Position numbers and translations under genes: made by a program
Shown: piece by piece, positions 7,610 to 17,027 of the stretch
How the letters are laid out: every line of letters starts with the position of its first letter
How positions within the stretch are numbered: the stretch's first letter is position 1
DNA from: Actinoplanes sichuanensis
GTDB taxonomy: Bacteria > Actinomycetota > Actinomycetes > Mycobacteriales > Micromonosporaceae
NCBI RefSeq assembly: GCF_033097365.1
Contig: NZ_AP028461.1
Coordinates: forward strand, 3,286,001 to 3,350,000
Length of the DNA stretch: 64,000 nt
Direction of reading: 5' to 3'
The notes under the pieces: generated by a model
What the model was told of the DNA's origin: nothing
Seen by the model: the letters and a program-made list of their open reading frames with translations, nothing else
Databases searched by the model: none

Positions 7610-8914
7610 ATGGTGCTTGAGAAGAAGTCTCGCCGGTGGGCCTGCGGGTCCGCACTGGTCCTGGCCGCCTCGGTACTGACCGGGTGCGGCGGTGGGGACG
7701 GCGGAGCGACCACCCTGACCTACTACATCGCCGACGCCGCTCAGGCCGAGGTGGCCGCCCGCTGCTCCGCCGAGTCCGGTGGTGCGTACACGTTCGACAT
7801 CCAGCGACTGCCCAACACCGCGGCCGGCGGGCGCGAACAGCTGCTGCGCCGCCTCGCCGCCCAGGACCGCTCGCTCGACATCGTCAGCGTCGACCCGCCG
7901 TTCATGGCCGAGTTCGCCAACGCCGGGTTCCTGCGGGCCTTCACCGACAGCGAGCGGCAGGAGTTCTCCACCGGCGTGCTCGACGGCCCGCTGCTGCAGT
8001 CGACGTTCCGGGACACGCTCTGGTCGGCGCCGCTCTACGGCAACACCCAGCTGCTCTGGTACCGCAAGTCCGTGCTGGCGAAGGCCGGAGTGGACCCGTC
8101 GGCCGGCCCGGTCACCTGGGACCGGCTGATCGAGGGTGCGACGCGAGCCGGGGTCACCGTCGCCGCGCAGGGCCGCCGCAACGAGAGCCTGATGGTCTGG
8201 GTCAACGCACTGGTCTCGTCGGCCGGCGGCTCGATCCTGCAACCGGGCTCGGAGAACGTGCCGGCCGCCGAGGTCAAGGGCGGCCTGAACACCGAGGCGG
8301 GTGCGCAGGCGGCCCGGATCATGCACGATCTCGCGGTGTCACCGGCCGCCCCGGCCGGGTTCAGCACCGCCGGCGAGGAGGACTCCCGGGCCGCGTTCCA
8401 GGCCGCCGACGGCGGTTTCATGGTCAACTGGCCGTACGTGTGGGCCGCCTTCGACTCCGCCATCGAGGAGGGGTCGCTCCCGGCTGACTTCAAGGACGAC
8501 GTCGGCTGGGCCGCCTACCCACGCGTCGACGCCGGCACCGAGAGCGCCGCCCCGTCCGGTGGACTCGGCCTGTCGATCAGCGCGTTCAGCAGCCGACAGG
8601 ACCTGGCCGTCCAAGCGATCCGCTGCCTGGCGAACGCGCAGAGCCAGAAGGACTTCATGAAGACCGCCGGTAACCCGGCCGCGCTGGCCTCGGTCTTCGA
8701 CGACCCGGAGATCCGCGAGATGTTCCCGATGGCCGACGAGATCCGTACCGGTCTCGACGCGGCCACCCCACGGCCGGTCAGCCCCTACTACGGCGACGTC
8801 ACCGGCTCGATCCAGACCGCATTCCACCCACCGGACGCGCTGTCGGCGCAGAACACCCCGAAAGAAGCGAACGACCTCCTCGAGGACGTCCTCTCCAACA
8901 AGCGACTGATCTAG
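7610..8914 (+). CDS. ABC transporter sugar-binding lipoprotein (alpha-glucoside type)
   Basis: The 434-residue extracytoplasmic solute-binding protein belongs to the MalE/family-1 group. The ATG at 7610 follows a GAGGGGA site. The N-terminus is a lipoprotein signal with lipobox LTGC near residue 25, and a Gly-rich linker follows. Family features include a Pro-rich PLYGNTQLLWYRK hinge segment and a FMVNWPYVWAAF region near the C-terminal lobe. It is the first gene of the operon 7610-13434, whose last gene is a GH13 glucosidase. The ligand is therefore probably a disaccharide or short alpha-glucan such as maltose, trehalose or sucrose. Confidence 0.9.
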   Translation: MVLEKKSRRWACGSALVLAASVLTGCGGGDGGATTLTYYIADAAQAEVAARCSAESGGAYTFDIQRLPNTAAGGREQLLRRLAAQDRSLDIVSVDPPFMAEFANAGFLRAFTDSERQEFSTGVLDGPLLQSTFRDTLWSAPLYGNTQLLWYRKSVLAKAGVDPSAGPVTWDRLIEGATRAGVTVAAQGRRNESLMVWVNALVSSAGGSILQPGSENVPAAEVKGGLNTEAGAQAARIMHDLAVSPAAPAGFSTAGEEDSRAAFQAADGGFMVNWPYVWAAFDSAIEEGSLPADFKDDVGWAAYPRVDAGTESAAPSGGLGLSISAFSSRQDLAVQAIRCLANAQSQKDFMKTAGNPAALASVFDDPEIREMFPMADEIRTGLDAATPRPVSPYYGDVTGSIQTAFHPPDALSAQNTPKEANDLLEDVLSNKRLI

Positions 8915-8922
8915 GAGCGGCC

Positions 8923-9840
8923 GTGAGCACCGTTGAAGCGCCGCGCCGGGTCCGGCTCACCGACCGCGCCCGCCACGAACGCAACCTCGGCTGGCTGCTG
9001 GCCGGGCCCGCCTTCATCGCGATGGTCGCGGTCACCGGCTACCCCATCCTCAACGCGGTCTGGCTGTCGATGTTCGACTACCGCCTGACCGACCCCGGCG
9101 ACCGGGACTTCGTCGGTCTCGGCAACTACGCCATGATCCTCACCGACGGCCTGTTCTGGCAGCAGTTCGGCGTCACCTCGCTGGTCACCGTGATCACCGT
9201 GTCGGCCGAACTGGTGCTCGGGTTCGCGCTGGCCATGGTCATGCACCGGGCGCTCTACCTACGCACCGCACTGCGCACCGCGATCCTGGTGCCGTACGGG
9301 ATCATCACGGTCGTCTCCGCCTACGCCTGGGCGTACGCGTTCAGCAACACCTACGGGTTCGTCAACGACCTGTTCGGGCTGGGTGACTTCGACTGGTTCG
9401 GCGGCACCTGGTCGGCGTTGGCCACGGTCTGTGTCGCGGAGATCTGGAAGACCACCCCGTTCATGTCGCTGCTGCTGCTGGCCGGCCTGGCCCAGATCCC
9501 GGACGACTACCTGGAGGCGGCCAAGGTCGACGGCGCCACCGCCTGGCAGCGGGTCAAACGGGTGATCCTGCCCAACATGAAGGCCGCGATCATGGTGGCG
9601 CTGCTGTTCCGTACCCTCGACGCCTTCCGGATCTTCGACAGCGTGTTCATCATGACCGCCGGCGCGCAGGGCACCGAGACCCTGTCGTTCCTGGCCTACC
9701 GGCAGACCATCAGCCGCGTGATGATCGGGCTCGGCTCGGCGGTCAGCGTCATCCTGGCGATCCTCGTCGTACTCATCGCGGTGATGTTCGTGAAGGTCTT
9801 CAAGACCGACCTTTCCCAGCAGAGAGGGGAACGGCGGTGA
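8923..9840 (+). CDS. ABC sugar permease, MalF type
   Basis: This is a 305-residue inner-membrane permease with about six transmembrane segments, the first at residues 25-45 (LGWLLAGPAFIAMVAVTGYP). The EAA-loop, which contacts the ATPase, reads DDYLEAAKVDGATAWQRVKRV near residue 200. It starts at GTG 8923 with GGAGCGG upstream, 8 bp after the binding-protein stop, and overlaps the next permease by 4 nt. It forms the heterodimeric channel with 9837-10667. Confidence 0.9.
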   Translation: MSTVEAPRRVRLTDRARHERNLGWLLAGPAFIAMVAVTGYPILNAVWLSMFDYRLTDPGDRDFVGLGNYAMILTDGLFWQQFGVTSLVTVITVSAELVLGFALAMVMHRALYLRTALRTAILVPYGIITVVSAYAWAYAFSNTYGFVNDLFGLGDFDWFGGTWSALATVCVAEIWKTTPFMSLLLLAGLAQIPDDYLEAAKVDGATAWQRVKRVILPNMKAAIMVALLFRTLDAFRIFDSVFIMTAGAQGTETLSFLAYRQTISRVMIGLGSAVSVILAILVVLIAVMFVKVFKTDLSQQRGERR

Positions 9841-10667
9841 AGACCAGCCGGATGACCCGCGGACTGTGGATCGCCGGGGCGATCCTGATCATCGCCTACG
9901 CCATCATCCCGGTCCTGTGGATCGTGTCGCTGTCGTTCAAGGAGGGCGACGACATCACCAACAACGACTTCCTGCCGACCGTGTGGAGCTGGGAGAACTA
10001 CCGGACCGTCTTCGCCTCCGACCTGTTCACCACGGCCCTGCGCAACTCGATCGGGATGTCGCTGATCGCCACCACCATCTCGGTGTTCCTGGCGACCCTG
10101 GCCGCCTACGCGATCTCCCGCCTCGACTTCCCCGGCAAACGCCTGGTCCTCGGGGTGGCGCTGGCGATCACCGTCTTCCCGGTCATCGCGATCGCCACCC
10201 CGCTGTTCAACCTGTGGCGCACCCTCGGCCTGTACGACACGTGGCTCGGCCTGATCATCCCGTACCTGTCGTACTCGCTGCCGCTGGCGGTCTACGTGCT
10301 CGCCGCGTTCTTCCGGGAGATCCCCTGGGAGATGGAACAGGCCGCCCAGGTCGACGGGGCCACCTCCTGGCAGGCGTTCCGCCGGGTGATCGTCCCGCTC
10401 GCCACCCCCGGCGTGTTCACCGCGGCGATCCTGACGTTCTTCGCCGTCTGGAACGACTTCGTCTTCGGCATCACGCTCACCTCCAGCGAGTCGGCCCGGC
10501 CGGTGCCCGCCGCGCTCGCGTTCTTCCAGGGCGCCTCCCAGTTCTCGCAGCCGACCGCCCCGATCGCGGCCGCGGCCGTGGTCGTCACCATTCCGGTGGT
10601 CATCCTCGTGCTGCTGTTCCAACGCAAGATCGTGGCCGGTCTCACCAACGGCGCCGTCAAGGGCTGA
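9837..10667 (+). CDS. ABC sugar permease, MalG type
   Basis: This 276-residue partner permease has six predicted transmembrane segments. It carries the MalG-type EAA loop EMEQAAQVDGATSWQAFRRV (about residues 163-182) and a C-terminal QRKIVAGLTNGAVKG motif found in this subfamily. The start GTG lies in a 4-nt GTGA overlap with the MalF-type gene. The ATPase gene follows after 11 bp. Confidence 0.9.
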   Translation: MKTSRMTRGLWIAGAILIIAYAIIPVLWIVSLSFKEGDDITNNDFLPTVWSWENYRTVFASDLFTTALRNSIGMSLIATTISVFLATLAAYAISRLDFPGKRLVLGVALAITVFPVIAIATPLFNLWRTLGLYDTWLGLIIPYLSYSLPLAVYVLAAFFREIPWEMEQAAQVDGATSWQAFRRVIVPLATPGVFTAAILTFFAVWNDFVFGITLTSSESARPVPAALAFFQGASQFSQPTAPIAAAAVVVTIPVVILVLLFQRKIVAGLTNGAVKG

Positions 10668-10678
10668 AAGGACTTCCC

Positions 10679-11902
10679 GTGGCAGCCATCGAGATGCGCA
10701 ACATCGTCAAGGAGTACGGCGACGGCTTCAAAGCCGTCAACGACGTCAGCCTCGACATCGCCGACGGCGAGTTCATGATCCTGGTCGGGCCGTCCGGCTG
10801 CGGCAAGTCCACCCTGCTCCGCATGATCGTCGGACTGGAGGACATCACCTCCGGCGACATGGTGATCGGCGGGAACCGGGTCAACGAGAAGGCGCCCCGC
10901 GACCGCAACCTGTCCATGGTGTTCCAGAACTACGCCCTCTATCCGCACCTCACCGTCTTCGAGAACATCGCCTTCCCGCTGCGGCTGAAGAAGAACATCA
11001 CCGAGGAGGAGGTACGCCGCCGCGTGCGCGACGCCGCCGGGATGCTCGAACTCGACGAGCATCTGGAGCGCAAACCGGCGAACCTGTCCGGCGGGCAGCG
11101 GCAGCGGGTGGCGATGGGCCGGGCCATCGTCCGTGAGGTCGACGCGTTCCTGTTCGACGAGCCGCTGTCGAACCTGGACGCCAAACTGCGCGGCCAGATG
11201 CGTACCGAGATCTCCCGCATGCAGCGCCGGCTCGGCACCACCACCGTCTACGTCACCCACGACCAGACCGAGGCGATGACCCTCGGCGACCGGGTCGCGG
11301 TGCTGCGACGCGGGTTGCTGCAGCAGGTCGCCTCCCCGCGCGAACTGTACGAACAGCCGGTCAACATGTTCGTCGCCGGGTTCATCGGGTCGCCGCCGAT
11401 GAACTTCCTGCCCGCGGTCGTCACCGGCACGCGGCTGAAACTGCCGTTCCTGGAGATCGACGTCCCGGAGCGGGTGGCCGGCAAGGTCACCGACGGGCAA
11501 CTGCTGATCGCCGGGCTGCGGCCGGACCACTTCGACGACGCCCGGCTGCTCGACCCGGCCAAACGCGAGCGCGGTGCGGTGTTCCGGGCCCGGGTCGACG
11601 TCACCGAGTGGCTCGGCGACGCCCAGTACGCGTACGTCCCGTTCGAAGCCGGTGAGGAGGTGACCAGGCAGCTCGCCGAACTGGCGGCCGAACTCGACAG
11701 CGAGGCCCTGCGCACCCAACTGGTCGTCAAGATCGACGCGATGAGCCGGATGCGGGAGGGCCACGAGGGCGAGTTCTGGGCCGACACCCGCCGCATGCAC
11801 CTGTTCGACCCGCGCACCGGAGAGAACCTCACCCGCGACGAGGCGGCCGCGGCCGAACTCGCCGAACTGGAGCGGGAGAAACTCCAGGAGCGCACCGGAT
11901 GA
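10679..11902 (+). CDS. ABC transporter ATPase, MsmK/UgpC-like
   Basis: The 407-residue sugar-importer ATPase has Walker A GPSGCGKST, Q-loop MVFQNYALYPHLTV, signature LSGGQRQRVAMGRA, Walker B AFLFDEPLSNLDA and H-loop VTHDQTEAM. A C-terminal TOBE/regulatory domain follows from about residue 240. The start is GTG 10679 with GAAAGGA upstream. Many actinobacterial sugar importers share one distant MsiK, so a dedicated copy within the operon is notable. It might also energise the ATPase-less importer at 21100-24179, which is an inference. It overlaps the glucosidase gene by 4 nt (ATGA). Confidence 0.95.
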   Translation: MAAIEMRNIVKEYGDGFKAVNDVSLDIADGEFMILVGPSGCGKSTLLRMIVGLEDITSGDMVIGGNRVNEKAPRDRNLSMVFQNYALYPHLTVFENIAFPLRLKKNITEEEVRRRVRDAAGMLELDEHLERKPANLSGGQRQRVAMGRAIVREVDAFLFDEPLSNLDAKLRGQMRTEISRMQRRLGTTTVYVTHDQTEAMTLGDRVAVLRRGLLQQVASPRELYEQPVNMFVAGFIGSPPMNFLPAVVTGTRLKLPFLEIDVPERVAGKVTDGQLLIAGLRPDHFDDARLLDPAKRERGAVFRARVDVTEWLGDAQYAYVPFEAGEEVTRQLAELAAELDSEALRTQLVVKIDAMSRMREGHEGEFWADTRRMHLFDPRTGENLTRDEAAAAELAELEREKLQERTG

Positions 11903-13434
11903 GCTGGTGGCGCCACGCGGTCATCTACCAGGTGTACGTGTGGAGCTTCGCCGACTCCGACGGTGACGGCGTTGGTGACCTGCGTGGCGTCCGGTCGCGG
12001 CTGCCGTACCTGCGCGAACTCGGCGTCGACGCGATCTGGCTGAACCCGTTCTACCCGTCGCCGCAGGCCGACAACGGCTACGACGTCGCCGACCACCGCG
12101 ACGTCGACCCCCGCTTCGGGGTGCTGGCCGACGCCGACGACCTGATCCGCGAGGCGCACACCCTCGGCCTGCGGATCATCATCGACCTGGTGCCCAACCA
12201 CACCTCCTCCGAGCATCCCTGGTTCCGGGCGGCGCTCGCGGCCCCTCCGGGCGCCGCCGTCCGGGGCCGCTACCTGTTCCGCGACGGCCGCGGCCCGCAC
12301 GGCGACCGGCCACCCAACAACTGGACCAGCCGGTTCGGCGGGCGCGCCTGGACCCGGGCCCCGGACGGGCAGTGGTACCTGCACCTGTTCGCCCCCCAGC
12401 AGCCGGATCTCGACTGGACGGCCGACGAGGTCCGCGCCGAGTTCCAGGACATCCTGCGCTACTGGCTGGATCGCGGGGTCGACGGATTCCGGATCGACGT
12501 CGCGCACGGGCTGGCCAAGGACCCGCAGATGCCGGACGTGTCCGGGGAGCCCGGATCCACCCATCCGCACTGGGACCTCGACGAGGTACACGAGGTGTAC
12601 CGGGACTGGCGGCGGATCCTCGACGGCTATCCCGGGGATCGGGTCTTCGTCGGCGAGATCTGGGTGCAGACCACCGAGCGACTCGCCCTCTACCTGCGGC
12701 CGGATGAGCTGCACACCGCGTTCAACTTCGCGTTCCTCACCGCGCCCTGGGAGGCGACCGCCCTGCGCACCGCGGTCGACGACAGTCTGCGGGTCCTCGA
12801 ACGGGTCGGCGCCCCGGCCACCTGGGTGCTGTCCAACCACGACGTGGTCCGGCACGTCACCCGCTACGGCGGCGGCGAGATCGGGCTGCGGCGGGCCCGG
12901 GCGGCGACCCTGCTGATGCTCGCCCTGCCCGGCAGCGCCTACCTCTATCAGGGCGAGGAGCTCGGCCTGCCCGAGGTCGAAGACCTTCCCGACGCGGTAC
13001 GCCGGGACCCCGTCTTCCAGCGCACCGGCGGCGCCGACCCCGGTCGCGACGGATGCCGGGTGCCGCTGCCGTGGTCGGCCGACTCGGCGTCACTGGGGTT
13101 CGGGCCGGGCCCGGAGTCCTGGCTGCCCCAGCCACCGGCGTGGGCCGCACTGACCGCCGAACGCCAGAACAGCGATCCGGCCTCGACCCTGAACCTGTAC
13201 CGCGCGGCCCTCGCCGTGCGTCGTGACCTGACCGGCGACCTCACCTGGCTCCGCACGCCCGACGGGGTGCTGGCCTTCCGTCGCGGACCCGGATTCCTGT
13301 GCGTGGTCAATGTCGGCGACGCACCGATCCGCGTCCCACCCGAGGCCCGCACCGCCGCGACGTTGCTGACCAGCTCGTCCCGGGTGCACGGCGACGAACT
13401 GCCGGGAGCCACCGCCGCCTGGTACCGCTGCTGA
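11899..13434 (+). CDS. GH13 alpha-glucosidase (oligo-1,6-glucosidase/alpha-glucosidase type)
   Basis: The 511-residue cytoplasmic TIM-barrel glycosidase has no signal peptide. The conserved regions are LDLVPNHTS-like IIDLVPNHTSSEHPW, GFRIDVAHG (nucleophile Asp), VFVGEIW (acid/base Glu) and LSNHDVVRH (transition-state Asp). The barrel begins with AVIYQVYVWSFADSDGDGVG and a C-terminal beta domain carries FLCVVNVGDAP. The length fits the family. As the last gene of the LacI-controlled import operon, it would hydrolyse the imported alpha-glucoside to glucose. The linkage specificity cannot be read from the sequence. Confidence 0.92.
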   Translation: MSWWRHAVIYQVYVWSFADSDGDGVGDLRGVRSRLPYLRELGVDAIWLNPFYPSPQADNGYDVADHRDVDPRFGVLADADDLIREAHTLGLRIIIDLVPNHTSSEHPWFRAALAAPPGAAVRGRYLFRDGRGPHGDRPPNNWTSRFGGRAWTRAPDGQWYLHLFAPQQPDLDWTADEVRAEFQDILRYWLDRGVDGFRIDVAHGLAKDPQMPDVSGEPGSTHPHWDLDEVHEVYRDWRRILDGYPGDRVFVGEIWVQTTERLALYLRPDELHTAFNFAFLTAPWEATALRTAVDDSLRVLERVGAPATWVLSNHDVVRHVTRYGGGEIGLRRARAATLLMLALPGSAYLYQGEELGLPEVEDLPDAVRRDPVFQRTGGADPGRDGCRVPLPWSADSASLGFGPGPESWLPQPPAWAALTAERQNSDPASTLNLYRAALAVRRDLTGDLTWLRTPDGVLAFRRGPGFLCVVNVGDAPIRVPPEARTAATLLTSSSRVHGDELPGATAAWYRC

Positions 13435-13436
13435 GC

Positions 13437-13454
13437 GGCCCGGCCGACCGGGCC
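13437..13454 (+). terminator. hairpin after the alpha-glucoside operon
   Basis: GGCCCGG-CCGA-CCGGGCC forms a perfect 7-bp stem with a 4-nt loop, 3 bp after the glucosidase stop. There is no T-run. Confidence 0.6.
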
Positions 13455-13499
13455 GTCCGACCCTACCCGGTACGTGTGGTCTTTCAGCAGGCTGCGAAG

Positions 13500-14969
13500 G
13501 TGATCACTTCCGGAAGTCAACCCGTGCTCATCCAAGGTGGCATGGGAGTCGGCGTCTCAGATTGGCGGCTGGCGAGCGCGGTCGCCCGTACCGGTCAGAT
13601 CGGGGTCGTCTCCGGGGTCGCCCTCGACGTCCTGCTCGCCCGGCGGCTGCAACTGGGCGACGTGGGCGGGCATGTCCGGCGGGCGCTCGCGGCGTTCCCG
13701 GCGCCGGAGGTGGCACAGGACATCCTGGACCGGTATTTCGTGCCGGGCGGGATCGCGCCCGGCAAGACGCTGCGGCCGGTGCCCCAGCAGGGGCTGCGTC
13801 CACGCCGGCACACCCAGCAGCTGACCGTCGTCGCCGACTTCGTCGAGGTGTTCCTGGCCAAGGAGGGCCACGACGGGCCGGTCGGGATCAACTATCTGGA
13901 GAAGATCCAACTCGCCACACCGGCCTCGGTGTACGGGGCGATGCTCGCCGGGGTCGACTACGTGCTGATGGGAGCGGGGTTGCCGACCGAGATCCCGCGG
14001 CTGCTCGACGCGCTCGCCGAACATCGGCCGGTCCGGCTGCCGGTCGCCGTCCACGGCGCCGAGCCGGGGGAGCAGCACCACGTCGCCCTCCACCCGCGGG
14101 ACCTGCTCGGCGTGGACCTTCCGCCGCTGCGGCGGCCCCGCCTGCTGGCGATCGTGTCGTCCTCCACCCTCGCCGGCTACCTGGCCCGCGACGAGACGAC
14201 CCGGCCGGAGGGATTCGTGCTGGAGACCTCGGTGGCCGGTGGACACAGCGCCCGGCCGCGCGGGAAGCTGACCCTCGACGGTGACGGTGCGCCCGTATAC
14301 GGGCCTCGCGACGCTCCTGACCTGCCGAAACTCGCGGCCCTCGGGCTGCCTTTCTGGCTCGCCGGTGGGCAGGCGAGCCCGGACCGGCTCGCTGCCGCCC
14401 GAGCCGCCGGAGCCGCCGGGATCCAGGTGGGTACGGCGTTCGCGCTGAGCCGGGACTCCGGACTCGACGACGACATCCGGCAGCGACTGCTGCGGCAGGC
14501 CGCCGAGGGGACGCTCGTCGTCCGTAACGATGTGCGGGCCTCGCCGACCGGGTTTCCGTTCAAGATGGTGTCGATGGCCGGGACGACCGCCGACGAGCAG
14601 GTGTACGCCGTCCGCCCGCGCCTGTGTGACCTCGGGTATCTGCGCACCCCGTACCGCCGCCCGCAAGGGGGTGTGGGTTTTCGCTGTCCGGCCGAACCCG
14701 TCGACGAATACGTCCGCAAGGGCGGCTCCGCCGAGGAGACCGAGGGCAGTCGATGCCTGTGCAACGGGCTGGTCGCCACGGTCGGGCTGCCGCAGCGGCG
14801 GGCCGGTGGCTACGCGGAACCACCGCTCGTCACGCTCGGCCAGGATCTCGGGTTCCTGCCGCATCTGCCGGACGGGTTCACCGCCGTCGACGTCGTCGAG
14901 TACCTGCTCAGCGCGGAATCCGGGCCAGCCAGCCGTTCGGATCATGCCGTACCCGGTCCACCGAGCTGA
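13500..14969 (+). CDS. nitronate monooxygenase / 2-nitropropane dioxygenase family FMN enzyme
   Basis: The roughly 489-residue FMN TIM-barrel protein opens with the family signature IQGGMGVGVSDW and continues with GQIGVVSGVALD, GPVGINYLEKIQ, GVDYVLMGAGLP, TSVAGGHSARP and IQVGTAFALSRDSG (phosphate-binding). It is longer than classical Ncd2, as is usual for the actinobacterial subgroup, and has a cysteine-containing C-terminal extension (CDLGYLRTPY, CLCNGLVATVG). Possible starts are GTG 13476, 13500 and 13524. The last has the clearest GGAAG site, so the exact start is uncertain. The 3' end overlaps the convergent ROK gene by 62 nt. It likely oxidises propionate-3-nitronate or other nitronates. 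Confidence 0.85.
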   Translation: MITSGSQPVLIQGGMGVGVSDWRLASAVARTGQIGVVSGVALDVLLARRLQLGDVGGHVRRALAAFPAPEVAQDILDRYFVPGGIAPGKTLRPVPQQGLRPRRHTQQLTVVADFVEVFLAKEGHDGPVGINYLEKIQLATPASVYGAMLAGVDYVLMGAGLPTEIPRLLDALAEHRPVRLPVAVHGAEPGEQHHVALHPRDLLGVDLPPLRRPRLLAIVSSSTLAGYLARDETTRPEGFVLETSVAGGHSARPRGKLTLDGDGAPVYGPRDAPDLPKLAALGLPFWLAGGQASPDRLAAARAAGAAGIQVGTAFALSRDSGLDDDIRQRLLRQAAEGTLVVRNDVRASPTGFPFKMVSMAGTTADEQVYAVRPRLCDLGYLRTPYRRPQGGVGFRCPAEPVDEYVRKGGSAEETEGSRCLCNGLVATVGLPQRRAGGYAEPPLVTLGQDLGFLPHLPDGFTAVDVVEYLLSAESGPASRSDHAVPGPPS

Positions 14970-16182
14970 GCGCGGCGCCGATCACCGCGGCGTCCGGGCC
15001 CAGCGGCGCCGGACGGACCTCCACCGGGGACCACGCCGTGCTGAGGACCCGGCCGCGCAGCTCCCGGTCGATGCCGTCGATCAGCCACGACGCCAGCAGC
15101 GAATAGCCGCCGCCGAGCAGCACGGTGTCCACCCGGACCAGGTTGACCAGGCCGGCGATCGCCACGCCGAGGGCGGTTGCGGCCTCGTCCAGAGCCTTCA
15201 GGATGCGGGGGTCGCCCGCTGAGACCAACGCGTCGACGGCGACGGCCGGGCTCACCCCGGTCTCCCGCGGTACGGCGCCGCCCAGGATCGCGGCCAGGCC
15301 GGCGTATCCCTGCAGACAGCCGGTGGCGCCGCACACGCAGGGCGGGCCGTCGGAGCGGACCATCAGGTGACCCAGTTCGCCGGCCCAGCCGTCGAGTTGC
15401 CGGCCGTCCAGGACCAGGCCGGCGCCGATGTCGAACTCGCCGCTGACACAGATGAAGTCGCGCAGCTCCTGGCCCGCCGCATACCACTCGGCGAGGGCGG
15501 CCAGCCGAGCGTCGTTGCCGACATACGCGGGCAGGCCCAGCGCGTCGGTCAGGGCGGCACCGGCGGCCACGTTCCGCCAGCCGAGGGTGGGGGCGAGCCG
15601 GACCACGGCCTCGTCCTGCACCGGGCCGGGCACGGCCAGCGTCGCGCCGACGACGGTCAGGTTCTCCGCCGCGGCGGCCCGGATCGCCCGGTGGGCCATC
15701 TCGGCCAGGCCGGCCAGGACGGCCTGTGGCCCTTCGCCCGGTCGCGCGCCGGCCTCCCGCCCCGCGCCCGCCGCTTGCTGCGTCTCGCCCTCTCGGGTGG
15801 CGGCGCGCCGGGTGAACTCCAGGTGGCGGACCGTGCCGGTCAGATCGACCACGCATGCCGACAGGGTGTCGGCCCGGATGTCCAGACCGAGTCCGGCCGG
15901 ACCGGTACGGGCCAGGGAGAGACCCACCCGAGGGCGCCCGGAACTGCCGGAACGCGACGGCCCGGCCTCCACGATCAACTCGGCGGCCAGCAGCTCGTCG
16001 ACGATCCGGGTGATCGTCGGCCTGGTCAGACCGGTGGCGACGGCCAGTTCACTGCGCGAGATCGGCGTGTCCCGGGCGGCGGCGATCTGCCGGAACGTCA
16101 GCACCAGATTGTGGGCGCGCAGACCGTCCTGCCGGATCGGGCCGTCCGAGCTGGGCGCCACCCGATGCACCGGCCGGGTCAT
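14908..16182 (-). CDS. ROK family transcriptional repressor
   Basis: The 424-residue regulator carries an N-terminal winged HTH (ISRSELAVATGLTRPTITRIVDELL) and a ROK sugar-kinase-like domain. The latter has GLGLDIRADTLSACVVDL, the zinc motif CVCGATGC and the glycine-rich VLLGGGYSLLA. The frame runs upstream to 16350, but the ATG at 16182 lies in a 4-nt ATGA overlap with the preceding DUF6807 gene, which fixes the start. It closes the leftward pectin operon and probably represses both this operon and the divergent importer at 21100. Candidate sites are at 21014-21079. Confidence 0.9.
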   Translation of the reverse strand: MTRPVHRVAPSSDGPIRQDGLRAHNLVLTFRQIAAARDTPISRSELAVATGLTRPTITRIVDELLAAELIVEAGPSRSGSSGRPRVGLSLARTGPAGLGLDIRADTLSACVVDLTGTVRHLEFTRRAATREGETQQAAGAGREAGARPGEGPQAVLAGLAEMAHRAIRAAAAENLTVVGATLAVPGPVQDEAVVRLAPTLGWRNVAAGAALTDALGLPAYVGNDARLAALAEWYAAGQELRDFICVSGEFDIGAGLVLDGRQLDGWAGELGHLMVRSDGPPCVCGATGCLQGYAGLAAILGGAVPRETGVSPAVAVDALVSAGDPRILKALDEAATALGVAIAGLVNLVRVDTVLLGGGYSLLASWLIDGIDRELRGRVLSTAWSPVEVRPAPLGPDAAVIGAALSSVDRVRHDPNGWLARIPR

Positions 16183-17012
16183 GCGGTGAATTCGTCGGCG
16201 TAGGCGGCGGCCCGGCCCGGCGGGAGCTCCCCGTCGGCGATCACGGTGACGATCCGCCGTTTCAGCCCCGCATGCGGGACCAGCACCAGCGGGTCGTCCC
16301 AGGCCAGGGACGAGCCCACGCCGACGTAGTCGCGGGTCCGCACGAACCACCGGTCACCGCGGGTCGCCTCGTCGGCGCCGAGGAACACCAGCGTCCACCC
16401 GTCTCCGGCGACCGAGAGCCAGCGGGCCCTCTGCCCGTGCACCGAGTCGCCGTCGGTGGAGGCGGCCACCCGGCACTCGCCGGACGGCGCCCGCCAGAAG
16501 AATCCGCCGTAACCCGCACCGGTACGCCCGTGAGCGGCCGGACTGCGGATCGGCAACTCCCGGTCCGCCATGTTGATCAGCGAAAACGTGAAGTCGAGAG
16601 CCCACGCGTCCGGCCCGGCGGGCCGCCACGACAGGGTGCGCCGCTCATAGAACAGCGTGGAGCCGTCTATGTCCTTCCACCGCAGCGTGTGCATGAGCTG
16701 GTCCGGGCGGCGGCGCAGCCAGCGCATGTGCTCCTGACTGCCCTGATTGTCCAGCCAGGCCGGGCCGTGGCCGGGCAGGAACGTCCGGCCGCCCCAGAAG
16801 TTCGCGCCGTCCACCTCGGCGACGGCGACGCTCACGCCGAGGTGGTGGCGGTGCGAGGCGGGCATCAGCTCGGTCACCGTCGTCCCGCCCAGGGTCCGGA
16901 CCGGATGCAGGTACGGGCGAGGCGCCAGCGAGGCCGGCAGGTCGGGACGCCACGTGTACTCGGCGACGGTCCGGTCGCCGAGACGCAGAACCTCAACAGC
17001 GTCACCGGTCAC
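16179..17012 (-). CDS. DUF6807 (PmoA-like) family protein, copy 2
   Basis: The 277-residue beta-rich protein belongs to the family annotated as DUF6807 or 'methane oxygenase PmoA', a name not supported by function here. Shared blocks with its paralogue at 20146 are RPYLHPVRTLGGTTVTELMP, HRHHLGVSVAV, ANFWGGRTFLPGHG, GAGYGGFFWRAP and WTLVFLGADEATRGDRWFVR. Members sit in plant-polysaccharide loci and may bind or modify sugars. Conserved His, Trp and Gly residues suggest a small-molecule site, but the activity is unproven. GTG 17012 is the start, 15 bp after the pectate lyase stop. It overlaps the ROK gene by 4 nt. Confidence 0.75.
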   Translation of the reverse strand: MTGDAVEVLRLGDRTVAEYTWRPDLPASLAPRPYLHPVRTLGGTTVTELMPASHRHHLGVSVAVAEVDGANFWGGRTFLPGHGPAWLDNQGSQEHMRWLRRRPDQLMHTLRWKDIDGSTLFYERRTLSWRPAGPDAWALDFTFSLINMADRELPIRSPAAHGRTGAGYGGFFWRAPSGECRVAASTDGDSVHGQRARWLSVAGDGWTLVFLGADEATRGDRWFVRTRDYVGVGSSLAWDDPLVLVPHAGLKRRIVTVIADGELPPGRAAAYADEFTA

Positions 17013-17027
17013 GGAAGCAGGATAGTG

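Noticed and set aside
16179..17012. Particulate methane monooxygenase subunit
   Set aside because: The family label 'PmoA' is a database name. The protein is soluble, beta-rich and sits in a pectin operon without pmoB or pmoC.
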